Source of the DNA: JAHJDO01 sp030671985 [NCBI: bacterium]
GTDB lineage: Bacteria > JAHJDO01
Length of the DNA stretch: 8,692 nucleotides
Direction of reading: 5' to 3'
Assembly (NCBI GenBank): GCA_030671985.1
Contig: DAOVHI010000057.1
Location: 1-8,692, forward strand
Shown: piece by piece, positions 7,767-8,692 of the stretch
Layout of the letters: each line of letters begins with the position of its first letter
Position numbering within the stretch: the stretch's first letter is position 1
Program-made: the position numbers and the translations under genes
The notes under the pieces: model-generated
Told to the model about the DNA's origin: nothing
The model's input: only the letters and a program-made list of their open reading frames with translations
Database searches by the model: none

Positions 7767-8692
7767 ATGGACGGGATATTCGGAGTTGTCCTAAAAAAGG
7801 ATTGTCAGGAGGTTTTGTTTTATGGAACGGATTATCATTCTCATCTGGGGACGGAATATGGAGGGCTGGCAGTATTAGGGAAAAAATTATCCAGAAAGAT
7901 TCACACAATCAGCGGAGGACAGTTTAAAAGCAGGTTCTATGAAGATTATAAGAAGATGAAAGGGAAATCAGGTATTGGGGTGATATCCACAAGAGAGGAA
8001 CAGCCCATATATCTAAATTCAAAATTCGGGCACTTGTGTATTGTCAGCAACGGTTTAATTGCCAATTCGGACGGGTTGACCAAGGATTTGCACGGGAAGG
8101 GAATCTCATTTAGTGAAACCGCTAAAAAAGGAGTAAACAGTACAGAACTGGTTGCGAAATTAATAAATCAGGGTAATAGTTTAGTGCATGGAATAGAAAA
8201 TTATTTTAAAAAGATTAAGGGCTCCTGCTCTATACTAATTCTGCATAAGAACGGTATTTATATCGCCAGAGATAAATTAGGATATTCTCCCCTAATTATA
8301 GGTAAATCAGATGAAGGCTGGGCAGTAACTACAGAAACTTCCGCTTTTTTTAACTTAGGATTTAGCATAGAAAGATACGTCAAACCTGGAGAGATACTGC
8401 TTTTAAATCACACGGGGTTTAAAGTTCTTAAAGAAGGAGAATTGCGTCAAAAGACAGATACGTTTTTATGGATATACACTGGTTTCCCTGCATCGAATTA
8501 TGAGGGTATAAATACAGAAGAAGTAAGAGAGCGCTGTGGGAAATTTTTGGCAAAGAGAGACGACGTTGAAGCGGATTTAGCAGCAGGAGTTCCGGACTCG
8601 GGAACTACACATGCTATTGGTTATTCCATTGAATCAAGGATCCCTTTTAGACGTCCTCTGGTTAAATATAATCCGGGTTACGGCAGGAGTTA
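7767..8692 (+). CDS. PurF-family paralogue with inactivated glutaminase site (3' end outside window)
   Basis: The first 308 codons are visible, with no stop. The layout follows amidophosphoribosyltransferase: MDGIFGV at the start, SNG (residues 94-96), STEL, KGSCSILIL, IARDKLGYSPL, a PGE turn, and VPDSG with AIGY in the phosphoribosyltransferase part. The glutaminase machinery is lost. The nucleophile Cys2 is Asp, the HNRYST segment is reduced to IGVIST without its Arg, and the Asp of MDSE is Ser. Asn95-Gly96 of the oxyanion hole survive. The first iron-sulfur Cys (236 in the intact PurF) is Asp231. From memory, a family with GTDYHSHLG and ASNYEG-like segments occurs in clostridia and Bacteroidetes under the name amidophosphoribosyltransferase, often with Gly instead of Cys at position 2; its role is unknown to me. 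The PRPP loop lies beyond the window, so transferase activity cannot be judged. It probably shares the carB transcript. Confidence 0.92.
   Translation, partial: MDGIFGVVLKKDCQEVLFYGTDYHSHLGTEYGGLAVLGKKLSRKIHTISGGQFKSRFYEDYKKMKGKSGIGVISTREEQPIYLNSKFGHLCIVSNGLIANSDGLTKDLHGKGISFSETAKKGVNSTELVAKLINQGNSLVHGIENYFKKIKGSCSILILHKNGIYIARDKLGYSPLIIGKSDEGWAVTTETSAFFNLGFSIERYVKPGEILLLNHTGFKVLKEGELRQKTDTFLWIYTGFPASNYEGINTEEVRERCGKFLAKRDDVEADLAAGVPDSGTTHAIGYSIESRIPFRRPLVKYNPGYGRS

Noticed and set aside
7767-7772. That the missing Cys in the PurF paralogue is due to a wrong start codon
   Set aside because: A TAG in frame at 7761-7763 blocks upstream extension, the Shine-Dalgarno spacing is ideal, and the Arg and Asp of the active site are missing too.
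7726-7908. A 60-codon minus-strand frame across the carB to PurF-paralogue junction
   Set aside because: It overlaps the end of carB and the well-supported start of the paralogue, and has no identifiable product.

Overview
The window reads like ordinary bacterial chromosome of moderately low GC (about 35-50% in the lines I counted). All genes are on the plus strand, tightly packed, with good Shine-Dalgarno sites. It carries the core enzymes that move glutamine or ammonia nitrogen into purines, pyrimidines and carbamoyl phosphate. The organism cannot be named from this stretch. The gene style (an unprocessed PurF with [4Fe-4S] cysteines, a short hexameric-type glutamate dehydrogenase, two carB genes) would suit an anaerobic, possibly uncultured, bacterium, but that is inference. 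No mobile elements, CRISPR arrays, tRNA or rRNA genes were seen.

Region 1 (1-4340) looks like one transcription unit whose promoter lies upstream of the window. It holds the last 25 residues of a first carB, then purF, pyrG and a glutamate dehydrogenase gene, separated by only 0-4 bases.

Region 2 (4341-4526) is the only real gap. It contains a hairpin followed by a T run that probably ends the first unit. Directly upstream of the hairpin is a good sigma-70-type promoter with an extended -10, which should drive the second unit. Between this promoter and the next gene is a leader of about 120 bases.

Region 3 (4527-8692) holds a second, full-length carB followed by a PurF-family paralogue cut by the window end. 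This paralogue keeps the overall PurF layout and the PDSG element of the phosphoribosyltransferase part. It has lost the catalytic Cys (now Asp), Arg and Asp of the glutaminase site, and the first iron-sulfur Cys is also Asp.

The standout features are the repeated carB-then-purF-homologue order (canonical PurF in the first copy, a glutaminase-dead one in the second) and a glutamate dehydrogenase gene between the two pairs. I infer a nitrogen-assimilation cluster grouped by amide and ammonia chemistry rather than by end product. One testable idea is that the second pair uses free ammonia or has a sensing role.
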